DNA of 64,000 bases from Polyangium sp. y55x31 (GTDB lineage: Bacteria; Myxococcota_A; Polyangia; Polyangiales; Polyangiaceae): assembly GCF_029946505.1 (NCBI RefSeq), contig NZ_JARZHG010000036.1, positions 52,399 through 116,398 of the forward strand, read 5' to 3'. The position numbers and the translations under genes were made by a program. This document shows, in pieces, positions 18,072-25,938 of the stretch; the first letter of the stretch is position 1, and each line of letters begins with the position of its first letter. The notes below the pieces were generated by a model. It was not told the DNA's origin. It searched no databases and was given only the letters and a program-made list of their open reading frames with translations.

Positions 18072-18701
18072 ATGACCGCGGAGGATCGGGGCGATCTCGA
18101 GCGCGAGCTCTTGACCCGCCTTGCCACAGGAGACCGAAAGAGCGTCGCGACGGACATGCTCGCGGCGTACGGGCCCGAGATCTACGCGTTCCTCGCGGCC
18201 CTGCACCGCGACGAGAGCGACGCCGAGGAGGTCTTCTCCCGCTTCGGCGAGGCGCTCTGGCAAGGCCTGCAGCGCTTCGAGGGCCAATCTTCCTTCCGCA
18301 CGTTCGCCTACGCCATCGCGCGAAGAACCTCGGTCCGCTTCCGCAGGGACGCGGCGCGTCGGCGCAAGCGCGAGGAGGAGCTCGACAGCACCGAGCTGTC
18401 GGGCGTCATGGCCGAGGTTCGCGAGCGCACCGCCACGTACCTGCGGACGACGGTTCGCAGCCGCCTCGCCGCGCTCCGCGCCTCGCTGCCCGAGGAGGAC
18501 CAGGAGCTGCTCATGCTGCGCGTGGACCGCAAGCTGCCCTGGGAGGAGCTCGCCGTGGTGCTGCGCGGCGAGGACGAGCCGCCGCTCTCGGCGGAGGACA
18601 AACGCCGCGAGGGGGCGCGGCTGCGCAAGAAGTTCCAGATCCTGAAGGAACGGCTCCGCGAGATGGCCCGTCGCGAGGGCCTGCTCGACGAGGACGGGTG
18701 A
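18072..18701 (+). CDS. ECF-like RNA polymerase sigma factor
   Basis: This is a 209-residue protein. Region 2 includes DESDAEEVFSRFGEALWQGLQRFEGQSSFRTFAYAIARRTSVRFRRD, the classic arrangement of core-binding and -10-recognition helices. Region 4 (about 140-200) has LPEEDQELLMLRVDRKLPWEELA but carries an insertion with RGEDEPPLSAEDKRREGARLRKKFQILKERLRE, which is characteristic of kinase-linked sigma factors in myxobacteria. The ATG at 18072 is preferred; an ATG at 18018 overlaps the candidate -10. The stop overlaps the GTG of the following kinase gene (GTGA), so the pair is almost certainly translationally coupled. The kinase is a plausible regulator of this sigma factor by phosphorylation, which is an inference from the gene order. 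Confidence 0.85.
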   Translation: MTAEDRGDLERELLTRLATGDRKSVATDMLAAYGPEIYAFLAALHRDESDAEEVFSRFGEALWQGLQRFEGQSSFRTFAYAIARRTSVRFRRDAARRRKREEELDSTELSGVMAEVRERTATYLRTTVRSRLAALRASLPEEDQELLMLRVDRKLPWEELAVVLRGEDEPPLSAEDKRREGARLRKKFQILKERLREMARREGLLDEDG

Positions 18702-21523
18702 GCACGATGTCGTCCGAGATCTTCGCCTGGCAAGCGTCCACGCTCGCGGCGAGCGCCTCGTCGGAGGACGCGTCGGCGGACGAGTCGTCCGACGTGTCGG
18801 ACGACGCGTTCCTGCGGGAGGTCGCGCGCATCGACGATGTCCCCGTGCCCCGCAAGCGCGAGGACCGCGCGGGCAAGCTCGTCGCCCATCGGTACCAGCT
18901 CGTCTCGCTGCTCGGCAGCGGCGGGCAAGGCGCGGTGTGGGAGGCGGAGGATACGCTCACGGGCGAGCGGGTCGCGGTGAAGGTGCTCCGCTCGGTGTCG
19001 GCGACGTGCGCGGCGCGCGCGCAGCGGGAGATCGCGGTGCTGCGGCTCCTGCGCCTGCCCGGCGTGGTGCGCCTCGTCGACGAGGGGCTGCAAGGCGACA
19101 GCCCCTTCCTCGTGACCGAGCGCATCACGGGCCGACCCTTCCCCGGCGTGAGCGTCCCTTGCTCCTGGGAAGAGCTCGAGCCCGTGCTCGTCGGGCTCCT
19201 CGAGACGCTCGCGCGGATCCACGCGGTGGGCATCGTCCACCGCGATCTCAAGCCGGACAACGTGCTCGTGGGGCCGGACAAGCGGCCCGTGGTGCTCGAT
19301 TTCGGCCTCTCGTCGCCGTCGGCCGCGTCGCGGGATCCGATCACGGACGCGGGGCAGATCGTCGGCACCCTCTCGTACATCGCGCCCGAGCAGTTCCGCG
19401 AGCAACGCGCCACCGCGCGCACGGATCTCTACGCCGTCGGCGTCATGGCCTATCTTGCGCTCACGGGGCGCGTCCCGCACGAGAAGCGCGACATGTGCGC
19501 GTTCATCCTTTCGCGCCTGAACGAGCCCGCGCCGAACCTGCGTACGCTCGTCCCGGAGCTGCCCTTCGAGGTGTCCCTCGTCCTCGATCAGCTCGTCGCC
19601 ACGAACCCCGCGGATCGACCTCGCTCGGCGGCGGAGGTCGTGGTGCGCCTGCGCGATCGCCTCATCCCGTCGACCCGCACGAGCGGCATTCCGTCGCCGC
19701 TCCGGCCGATCCTGACGCCGCCGCGGGGTCGGCAGCCGCCGCGCACCGTCGCCGCGCTGCAAGCCGTGTTCTCCGGGCCGAACCGCCTGCTCTATCTGCA
19801 AGAAGACGCCGCGCGGGTGCTCTTCGCGCGCACCGCGGGCGAGCCGGCGCTCGTCGCGCGCGAGCTCGAAGCGTGGGTGCGCGCGGGGCTCGGGCGCTGG
19901 GACGGCGAACGCGTGGCCGTGGATCGCGAGGCGATCGAGGTGCTCGAAGCGGGGCTCGTGGTCGCGACGCACGACGATACGGGCGGGATGCGGCTCCACC
20001 TGACGCCGCGGCAGTGGGACCTCGTCGCGTGGGTGACGCTCGCGTTCCCGCACGCCGACGTGGGCGTGCTGGCCGAGGCGCGCGGCGACGATCCGGAGGA
20101 TGTCGAGGCCGAGCTCGACGAGCTCGTGCGCGCGGAGGTCTTGCGCCCGCTGCCCGAAGGGAAGTTTCTCCCGGCGATCTGGCCGGACGTCGAGGAGTTC
20201 TGGACGGTCGAGGCGCAGCAGCGCGCGCACCGGGCGCTCGCCGCGGCCTTGCCGCTCGGCGCGCCGGGCCGGCTGATCCACCTGCTCAAGGGCGCCGCCG
20301 ACGATCGGGAGAGCGCGGCCGACGTGACGCGGGAAGTCGTGCGCGCCTCGCAGCTCCTCGCGGCCGAGGGGCGCACCACGCGGGCGACACTCCTGCTCAC
20401 GGAGGGCCTGCGGATGCTCCGGCAGAACCCGCAGGCGTCGCGCGAGGATCGGGCGCGGCTCTTCGCGTCGTGGGTGGAGATCGCGCTCGCCGAGAACACG
20501 TCGACCGCGCTCGATCGGGTGCTCTACGAGCTTTGCCGGCCGGGCGCGGCGGACGATCCGGCGCTCGCGCACCTCGCGGCGCTCGTTCGGGCGGCGCTCG
20601 CGGCCGGGTCGTGGACGCCACGCGCGGTCGCGGCGGCGAACGAGGTGCCGCCGTTTTCGGATCCGGCGCTTGAGCTGCGGCGGCAGGGCGTGCGGGTGCT
20701 CGCGTCGCGGCGCGGGGCGCTCGCGGTCGAGGAGGCGACGCTCGCCGAGGTCGCGGCGTGGGCCGAGGCCGGAGGGGATCGGGTCGCGCAGGCGCGCGCG
20801 GCGAGCTGGGTCGGGCGGCTCAGGTATCGGCAGGGCCGCTTCGACGAGGCGGCGGCGTGTCACCTCGCCGCGGCGGCGGGCGAGGCTTGGCCCGTGGCGC
20901 GGCTCTGGGCGCTCCTCTTCGGCGCGTCCGCGCTGCTCGAAGCGTTTCGGTTCGAGGAGGCGAAGGCCACGGCCAAGGAGGCGCTCGCCCTCGCGCGCCA
21001 CTGCCGTCATGCGGTTTGCGCGGGCCGGGCCGAATGGATCCTCCGATCGGTCGCGTACCGGATGGGCGCGATCGACGGCGGGCCCGTGGACCTCGAGCTC
21101 GTCGAGGCCACGCCGCTCGTGGGCGGAGCGGATCTCGAAGCGCTCGTGTGCCTGACCGAGGCCGCCGTCGCGCATCGCGCCGGTGATCGCGCCCTCGCGC
21201 GGGACCTCGCCGGCCGGGCCTACCGCGTGTGGCGACCTTCGCAGGAGCGTGTCGGCTCGCTCCTCTGCGCGGGCCTCTCCCTCGCGCACGGCGGCGCCTT
21301 GCCCACGGCCGAGGTGCAGGCCGTCGTCGAGGCTGCGAGGACGTGCCCGATCCCCGGCGTGGGCGTGCAAGCGCTCGCGTTGCTCGCGGCGGCCGGGGTC
21401 CCGGTCACGTGGGGGAGAGAAGAGGTCGACAGGCTCGCCGCGCTCGTTCCTTTGGATCGGCGGCGCGATCGGATGGATGTGCTTTCGGTGGAGGAGTCGC
21501 TCGAGCGGTTGTCTCGCGCCTAG
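18698..21523 (+). CDS. Ser/Thr protein kinase with long C-terminal TPR-like region, coupled to a sigma factor
   Basis: This 941-residue protein has an acidic Ser/Asp-rich N-terminal tail (20-60), then a kinase domain. The domain shows GSGGQGAV (73-80), Lys95, HRD 181-183, DFG 201-203 and IAPEQF. From about residue 350 onward it is entirely helical repeat sequence resembling TPR or AAA-STAND-associated scaffolds, with no obvious transmembrane helix, unlike the kinases at 1.7-9.9 kb. It is therefore probably cytoplasmic. The GTG start overlaps the sigma-factor stop by four bases; an in-frame ATG follows three codons later. The arrangement points to a sigma/kinase pair in which the kinase receives a signal through its repeats and modifies the sigma factor or its partner. 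Confidence 0.9.
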   Translation: MSTMSSEIFAWQASTLAASASSEDASADESSDVSDDAFLREVARIDDVPVPRKREDRAGKLVAHRYQLVSLLGSGGQGAVWEAEDTLTGERVAVKVLRSVSATCAARAQREIAVLRLLRLPGVVRLVDEGLQGDSPFLVTERITGRPFPGVSVPCSWEELEPVLVGLLETLARIHAVGIVHRDLKPDNVLVGPDKRPVVLDFGLSSPSAASRDPITDAGQIVGTLSYIAPEQFREQRATARTDLYAVGVMAYLALTGRVPHEKRDMCAFILSRLNEPAPNLRTLVPELPFEVSLVLDQLVATNPADRPRSAAEVVVRLRDRLIPSTRTSGIPSPLRPILTPPRGRQPPRTVAALQAVFSGPNRLLYLQEDAARVLFARTAGEPALVARELEAWVRAGLGRWDGERVAVDREAIEVLEAGLVVATHDDTGGMRLHLTPRQWDLVAWVTLAFPHADVGVLAEARGDDPEDVEAELDELVRAEVLRPLPEGKFLPAIWPDVEEFWTVEAQQRAHRALAAALPLGAPGRLIHLLKGAADDRESAADVTREVVRASQLLAAEGRTTRATLLLTEGLRMLRQNPQASREDRARLFASWVEIALAENTSTALDRVLYELCRPGAADDPALAHLAALVRAALAAGSWTPRAVAAANEVPPFSDPALELRRQGVRVLASRRGALAVEEATLAEVAAWAEAGGDRVAQARAASWVGRLRYRQGRFDEAAACHLAAAAGEAWPVARLWALLFGASALLEAFRFEEAKATAKEALALARHCRHAVCAGRAEWILRSVAYRMGAIDGGPVDLELVEATPLVGGADLEALVCLTEAAVAHRAGDRALARDLAGRAYRVWRPSQERVGSLLCAGLSLAHGGALPTAEVQAVVEAARTCPIPGVGVQALALLAAAGVPVTWGREEVDRLAALVPLDRRRDRMDVLSVEESLERLSRA

Positions 21524-21528
21524 CCGGT

Positions 21529-22191
21529 TCACGCGGCCACGGCGCAGAGCGCGTTCACCGTCACGACGGCGCGGCCCGAGAGATCCGGCGTGCTCACGGC
21601 GCCGAGGTAGGTCAGCGCGTACGCCCCGCCGAGGCCTGTGTCGGGGGCGCTGTACGGCGCTTCGTTGGCGCTCAGCGTGGCCGTCGCGACGCGATCGAAC
21701 AGGTGCCACGTCTCCAGGGTGCCGCTGGCGATGGGCGTCACGACGAGCACGCCGACGCGCCGGTTGCCCTGGGTGATGTCGTAGATGCCGAGGTCGACCT
21801 GCTGCGGCAGGCTCGGCATCGCGGCGGAGATGCTCCCGGTGTTGTTCGAGGCGAGCCGGTCGCAACGCGCCTCGATGTACTCGATGCCGCAGCCCGTCGA
21901 GATCGTCAGCCGGGCGAGGTAATCATTCACGCTGAAGTCGGCCGGCGCCGCGCCCGTGCCCCGGAACGACAGGCCCACGGGCGTGCCCAGGAACGAGCTG
22001 CTCGGGCGGACGTACGCGGCGTAACCGGAACCGAAGGGCGCGCTCGTGTACAGGAACCAGTGCTCGTAGCGGGTATCCCCGTCGAGCTCGGTGACCACGA
22101 GGCGCCCGACCTCGAGCAGCGGCGCGCTCGGAATGCGCGGATCGCGCTGGAAAAGAATGTACTGACCTGCGCCGATGTGCCCACTGATCAT
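21529..22191 (-). CDS. Conserved-looking protein of unknown function, 220 aa
   Basis: The ATG at 22191 follows GAGGAGAG by about six bases on the minus strand, which rules out the longer reading starting at 22329. The protein is beta-rich with little charge: GQYILFQRDPRIPSAPLL, EHWFLYTSAPFGSGYAAYV, TGCGIEYIEARCDRLA and VGVLVVTPIASGTLETWHLF. It has no signal peptide and three or four Cys residues. I do not recognise the family. Repeated short hydrophobic strands alternating with Gly/Ser turns would suit a beta-trefoil, jelly-roll or lectin-like fold, but this is a guess. It converges with the kinase gene, with only five bases between their stops. Confidence 0.65.
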   Translation of the reverse strand: MISGHIGAGQYILFQRDPRIPSAPLLEVGRLVVTELDGDTRYEHWFLYTSAPFGSGYAAYVRPSSSFLGTPVGLSFRGTGAAPADFSVNDYLARLTISTGCGIEYIEARCDRLASNNTGSISAAMPSLPQQVDLGIYDITQGNRRVGVLVVTPIASGTLETWHLFDRVATATLSANEAPYSAPDTGLGGAYALTYLGAVSTPDLSGRAVVTVNALCAVAA

Positions 22192-22502
22192 GGCGTACTC
22201 TCCTCGGAAGAACGAACGAAGGGTCCCGGGCCGGGACGAACGGCCCCCCAGCCTCACCGCCCCAGCCATCAACGAGAGAGTTCCCGCTGCGCGCAGATGT
22301 GACGAAAAAAAATTCTTCACCGGTCGCAAGGTGCGTCCGGGCCCCCCGGTGTACGGAGGCGAGCGGTGGGCGGGCCGACCTTCGGCACGCCGATGTCACG
22401 GGCCGCCCGGTCGTCGCGTCCGCTCGCGTGTTCGTCACGGGGCCGTGCGAAAACTGCCATGGGACGGACGACCGGCGCGGTCTCCGGATCCGGCGACCCG
22501 GA
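22192..22502. other. Intergenic stretch between two minus-strand genes
   Basis: This 311-bp gap lies upstream of the 220-aa gene and downstream of the 80-aa gene. A short A-rich patch near 22300-22312 probably belongs to the promoter of the 220-aa gene, and the region near 22487-22504 forms the hairpin listed separately. A CxxCH-like string on the plus strand (near 22445) is not supported as coding. Confidence 0.4.
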
Positions 22503-22504
22503 TC
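22487..22504 (-). terminator. Hairpin at the end of the 80-aa gene
   Basis: A perfect 7-bp stem (GATCCGG/CCGGATC) with a four-base loop begins inside the stop codon of the 80-aa gene on the minus strand. No T tract follows, so it is a stem-loop that may stabilise or end the transcript rather than a standard intrinsic terminator. Confidence 0.35.
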
Positions 22505-22745
22505 AGGAGGCCTTGGTGGCCTGGATGTGCTTCGCGAGGAGCGTGCGGAGCGTCGTGACGTTTTGCTTGTTCTGGTCGTGGATCTGCTGGAAACAGCGCT
22601 CGGCCTCTTGATCCCCGGCCTGGCGCGCATCCTGTATGTATTGCTCCAGCGCCGAGTTCCCCTGAAGCAGCTCGTGCATCTCCGCGACGATGTCGTATTC
22701 GATGTTCGAGGCACCCGTTTGCTTTTGCTGCGTCTGTGTGGCCAT
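22503..22745 (-). CDS. Small helical protein of unknown function, 80 aa
   Basis: The ATG at 22745 has a good ribosome-binding site (AAAGGAG, six bases upstream), so the longer reading from 22781 is unlikely. The protein is hydrophilic and almost entirely alpha-helical: EYDIVAEMHELLQGNSALEQYI, QEAERCFQQIHDQN, VTTLRTLLAKHI. It has a Gln-rich N-terminus, one Cys and no signal peptide. It looks like a two- to three-helix bundle, possibly a ferritin-like or adaptor fragment. No family is recognised. It lies in a single-gene unit between the 220-aa protein and the MopE-repeat lipoprotein. Confidence 0.7.
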   Translation of the reverse strand: MATQTQQKQTGASNIEYDIVAEMHELLQGNSALEQYIQDARQAGDQEAERCFQQIHDQNKQNVTTLRTLLAKHIQATKAS

Positions 22746-22837
22746 GCGCACTCCTTTCGAGTGCCGGACGTAGCAGCACACGTGCCAGGGGCATAACGCC
22801 CGCCGGGCTCGTCATTCCCGGCGGGCGCGGCGGGGCT

Positions 22838-24319
22838 TCACTTGCAGAGGCCGTTCACGCAGGTCGTGGCCGCCGGGCAATCGGCGTTGCTCGCGCATTG
22901 CTTGATCGTGCAGTTGCCGTTCAGGCAGAGCTGGGGCGCGGGGCAGATCAACGAGCCCGGGGTGACGTCGTCGACCACGCCGTCGCAGTCGTTGTCGATC
23001 CCGTCGCACTTCTCGTTGCTCGGCACGCAGCCGCCCGGCGAGCAGACGCCGTTCGGCGTGCAGATCTGGCCGAGCGGGCAGTCGGCGTTGATCTGGCAAG
23101 GCTGTGCGACGCACGAGCCCATGATGCAGGTGCCGCCGTTCGGGCAGAGGAGCAGCCCACCGGGCGTGACGTCGTCGATCTGACCGTCGCAATCGTCGTC
23201 GAGGCCATTGCAGAACTCGGGCTGGGGCATGCACATGCCGCCGCACTGGCCGTTGATGCAGGCGGTGCCGTCGGCGCAAATCGTGTTCTCGTCGACCGAG
23301 CCGTTGCAATCGTCGTCGACGCCGTTGCAGGCCTCCGGCTGTGGGATGCAGCCGTTCGGATTGACGCACGCCGCGATCGCCGGATCACAGACGTAGCCGG
23401 CGGGGCACTCGGCGTCGGTCATGCAGCCCTGGAACGAGCACATGCCGTTGACGCACGTGCCGCCCATCGGGCAGAGGATCGCGCCGGGCGTGACCTCGTC
23501 GATCTGGCCGTCGCAATCGTTGTCGTAGCCGTCGCAGAGCTCGGGCGTGGGCGTGCACATGCCGCCGCACTGGCCGTTGACGCAGGGGGTGCCGTCGGCG
23601 CAGAACGCGTTGTTGTCGGGGATGCCGTTGCAATCGTCGTCGAGGCCGTTGCAGGCCTCGGGCGCCGGGACGCAGCCGCCCGGGAGGCAGACGCCGAGCA
23701 TCGGGTTGCAGAGCTGGCCGGCGGGGCACTCGGCGTCGGTCATGCATTGCACGACCACGCACGCGCCGGCCACGCAGGCGCCGCCGTTCGGGCAGAGGAG
23801 CGCGCCGGTGGGGTTGTCGATGATGCCGTTGCAATCGTTGTCGATACCGTCGCAGATCTCGGGCCCAGCCTCGCAGAGGGGGCCGGGGATGCACATCCCG
23901 AATTGATCGCAGACCATGCCGGCCGGACAGTAGTCGCACACGAGCTGGCACATGCCGTTCGCGTCGCAATAACTGTTCGGCGGGCACGGCGTCATGGGGC
24001 CACATTGCGTCATGCCGCCGCACGTGCCGTTCTGACAGACGCTCCCGTCGGGGCAGATGACGGGTCCGTTCGCGGTCGCGTCGATCTTGCCGTCGAGATC
24101 GTCGTCGACGCCATTGCAGACCTCGGGCTGGGGGCCGTCGTTCTGCAAGACGCAAAGGCCGTTCACGCAGAACTGGCCGGCCGCGCAATCGGAGGCGACG
24201 ACGCACGCCTCGTTGCCGCCGATGATGACGTGATCGATACACCCGGCGAACGGCGTGATCGCGAAGAGGGCGCCGAGGGGGAGCAGGGCCTTGAGGAAGG
24301 AAGCGCGAAGGTTTTTCAT
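22838..24319 (-). CDS. Lipoprotein with seven MopE-type Cys/Asp repeats
   Basis: The ATG at 24319 begins a signal peptide ending in a lipobox (PFAGC, Cys27), giving 493 residues. The mature protein alternates two Cys-rich modules. One is the MopE-type block C(D/N)G.D(D/N)(D/N)(C/L)(D/N)G..D, seen about seven times. The other is a C..(D/N)..CP.G..C....G.C module resembling EGF-like or disulfide-knot repeats (CMTDAECPAGQLCNPMLGVCLPGGC). The first MopE copy has Leu in place of the second Cys (DDDLDG). It is probably displayed on the cell surface and may bind Ca2+ or copper, by analogy with MopE. It is related in design to the plus-strand lipoproteins at 12.6-17 kb but lacks their lectin or propeller C-termini. 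Confidence 0.85.
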   Translation of the reverse strand: MKNLRASFLKALLPLGALFAITPFAGCIDHVIIGGNEACVVASDCAAGQFCVNGLCVLQNDGPQPEVCNGVDDDLDGKIDATANGPVICPDGSVCQNGTCGGMTQCGPMTPCPPNSYCDANGMCQLVCDYCPAGMVCDQFGMCIPGPLCEAGPEICDGIDNDCNGIIDNPTGALLCPNGGACVAGACVVVQCMTDAECPAGQLCNPMLGVCLPGGCVPAPEACNGLDDDCNGIPDNNAFCADGTPCVNGQCGGMCTPTPELCDGYDNDCDGQIDEVTPGAILCPMGGTCVNGMCSFQGCMTDAECPAGYVCDPAIAACVNPNGCIPQPEACNGVDDDCNGSVDENTICADGTACINGQCGGMCMPQPEFCNGLDDDCDGQIDDVTPGGLLLCPNGGTCIMGSCVAQPCQINADCPLGQICTPNGVCSPGGCVPSNEKCDGIDNDCDGVVDDVTPGSLICPAPQLCLNGNCTIKQCASNADCPAATTCVNGLCK

Positions 24320-24447
24320 GGCGTGGTCGTCTCTCTCGTGGGTGGAGGGCGCGCGCGGCCGTTCGTCCACGCAATGGACGCGCGGCGCGGCTACCAATGT
24401 CTTCGTCTACCTTCGTGGCCGGCCGCCCGCCGATCCGTGAAGAAATG

Positions 24448-25263
24448 TTAAGGGCTCGTGGGGCAGGCTTTCCGGACACGATCGGCGAGCGGCGAGCCGG
24501 GGCTCTCCGAAAGGAATCGGGCGGCCTCGGCGCGGGCTTCGTCGACGCGGCCGAGCTTGCAGAGCGCGAGCACGCGCGCCGCGGTTCGCTCCGCGCGCAG
24601 CGATTGGCCCTCCGCGCTCGCCGAATTCTCGTCGAGCAAGCGCAGGGCTTGCTCCGGATCGCCGTCCTTCATGGCGCCGTGCACGGCGCGAAGGCGCCGC
24701 GTCTCGGCGAGCAGCGGGTCCGTGGGCTCGGGGGAAGGCTCGTTCGTGGCGACGGTCGGCGCCGTCCGCTTGGGCGCAGCATTCACCGTCGGTGCATGCG
24801 GAAGCTCGGGCGCCGGGGGAGGCGGCGGGTCGTCGATCGGTATGACCGTGGGCTCCGCCTCGGCGCGCGTCGGCGCGGGCGGGGTTTTTCCTTTTTGAGC
24901 CGGCGCTTCGAGATGCGTGGCCGCAGGGGGCGTCTCCAGGTGCGTCGCCGTGGGCCCGAGAATCGCCACGGCGGAGGCGGCGCCGCCCACGAGGAGGGCG
25001 ACCATTCCTTTCCACGCCAGGCCGCCGAGGGAAAACACCGCGCCGGTCTTGGCAGCGGACGCGATCTTCGTGGCCGAGGCGGCCTCGCCGAGTTTTGTCG
25101 TGGCGGCGTCGGCGATACGCTCTCCCCCGACCGAAGCGGCTCCACCTGCGGCAATGGCGGCCGAGAGCGCGCGGCGCAGGCGGGCGCGGTCGGCGGGCGA
25201 GGGATCGTCTCCGTCGCGCCCTGCAAGAAGGATCGCCCGCGCTTCGGGGCCGAGCTCGCTCAT
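24448..25263 (-). CDS. Single-pass membrane protein with TPR-like tail, likely partner of the ECF sigma factor
   Basis: The ATG at 25263 overlaps the sigma-factor stop (ATGA), so the two are translationally coupled. The 271-residue protein has a short cytoplasmic N-terminus with ARAILLAGRDGDDPSPADRARLRRAL, one transmembrane helix around 84-103 (WKGMVALLVGGAASAVAIL), a Pro/Thr/Glu-rich spacer, and about 80 C-terminal residues of TPR type (GDPEQALRLLDENSASAEG, RVLALCKLGRVDEARAEAARFL). This is the layout of the sigma-linked membrane proteins common beside myxobacterial ECF genes. It probably controls the sigma factor or senses the envelope. There is no recognisable zinc-binding anti-sigma motif. 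Confidence 0.75.
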   Translation of the reverse strand: MSELGPEARAILLAGRDGDDPSPADRARLRRALSAAIAAGGAASVGGERIADAATTKLGEAASATKIASAAKTGAVFSLGGLAWKGMVALLVGGAASAVAILGPTATHLETPPAATHLEAPAQKGKTPPAPTRAEAEPTVIPIDDPPPPPAPELPHAPTVNAAPKRTAPTVATNEPSPEPTDPLLAETRRLRAVHGAMKDGDPEQALRLLDENSASAEGQSLRAERTAARVLALCKLGRVDEARAEAARFLSESPGSPLADRVRKACPTSP

Positions 25264-25892
25264 CGGAGCCTCCACGTATCGCGGGCCCGCTCCCGGGCGA
25301 CCGCTTGCTCGAAATCGCGCCGCGCGGCCCGCAGGCGCGCATAAACGGTGTTCACGTTTTCCCCGAGCGCGTCGGCAATCTCGGGCGCGGTCATCTGCTC
25401 GAGCTCGGCGAGCACGAGCACGGTGCGTTTTTCGAATTCGAGCTCGTCGAGCAGCTTGTGCAAAAGGCGCGCGCCTTCGAGCCGCACGGTGTGCTCGTGC
25501 GGGCCCTCCGCGCGCTCGTCGGGCACCGAATCGACGTCGACGGCCTCGGCCTTCCCGCAGGCATGCGGGCTCTTTCGCCGGAGCGCGCGCCGGTGATCAC
25601 TCGCGACGCGGGTGACGATGGAGCAGATCCACGTCTTCAACGAGGAGCGCCCCTCGAACTGGCCGAGGCGGCGATAGACGACGAGGAAGACCTCCTGGAC
25701 GGCGTCGTCGACGAGCGCGTCGGGGACGCCGAGGCGGCGGACGTTGCGGAAGACGAGGTCGAAATGCTCTTCGTAGACGACTTCGAACGGCGGCACGGCC
25801 ACCGCCTCACCGCCACCCGAGCGCGCCGCTGCCGTGGGCTCGGGGGCGAGCGGCGAGGGGAGGGTGGCATGGAAGGAAGCGGAAGGAGGCAA
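25260..25892 (-). CDS. ECF RNA polymerase sigma factor
   Basis: The core starts near FEVVYEEHFDLVFRNVRRLGVPDALVDDAVQEVFLVVYRRLGQFEGRSSLKTW (region 2). It continues to region 4 with LDELEFEKRTVLVLAELEQMTAPEIADALGENVNTVYARLRAARRDFE, an intact helix-turn-helix. No ATG exists in frame near the right place. TTG at 25892 follows AAGGA by six bases and is used here; a GTG about 75 bases further in is the alternative. Longer readings run into the neighbouring gene, whose stop is 46 bases upstream. It overlaps the membrane partner by four bases. The inferred role is transcription of an envelope regulon together with the genes on both sides. Confidence 0.8.
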   Translation of the reverse strand: MPPSASFHATLPSPLAPEPTAAARSGGGEAVAVPPFEVVYEEHFDLVFRNVRRLGVPDALVDDAVQEVFLVVYRRLGQFEGRSSLKTWICSIVTRVASDHRRALRRKSPHACGKAEAVDVDSVPDERAEGPHEHTVRLEGARLLHKLLDELEFEKRTVLVLAELEQMTAPEIADALGENVNTVYARLRAARRDFEQAVARERARDTWRLR

Positions 25893-25938
25893 GCTGGTCC
25901 TTGGTGGCCGGCGCCGTGAGGTTCCGTGATCAAAAATC

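Noticed and set aside
18308..21865. Minus-strand frame of about 1185 codons opposite the sigma factor and kinase
   Set aside because: Arg-rich shadow translation with no motif.
22299..22796. Plus-strand frame with a CENCH string resembling a haem c site
   Set aside because: It is antisense to the 80-aa gene, which has a good ribosome-binding site. There is one isolated motif and no signal peptide.
22736..24451. Plus-strand frame opposite the seven-repeat lipoprotein
   Set aside because: The minus strand carries a signal peptide, lipobox and MopE motifs; the plus frame is Val/Ala/Asp-rich shadow.
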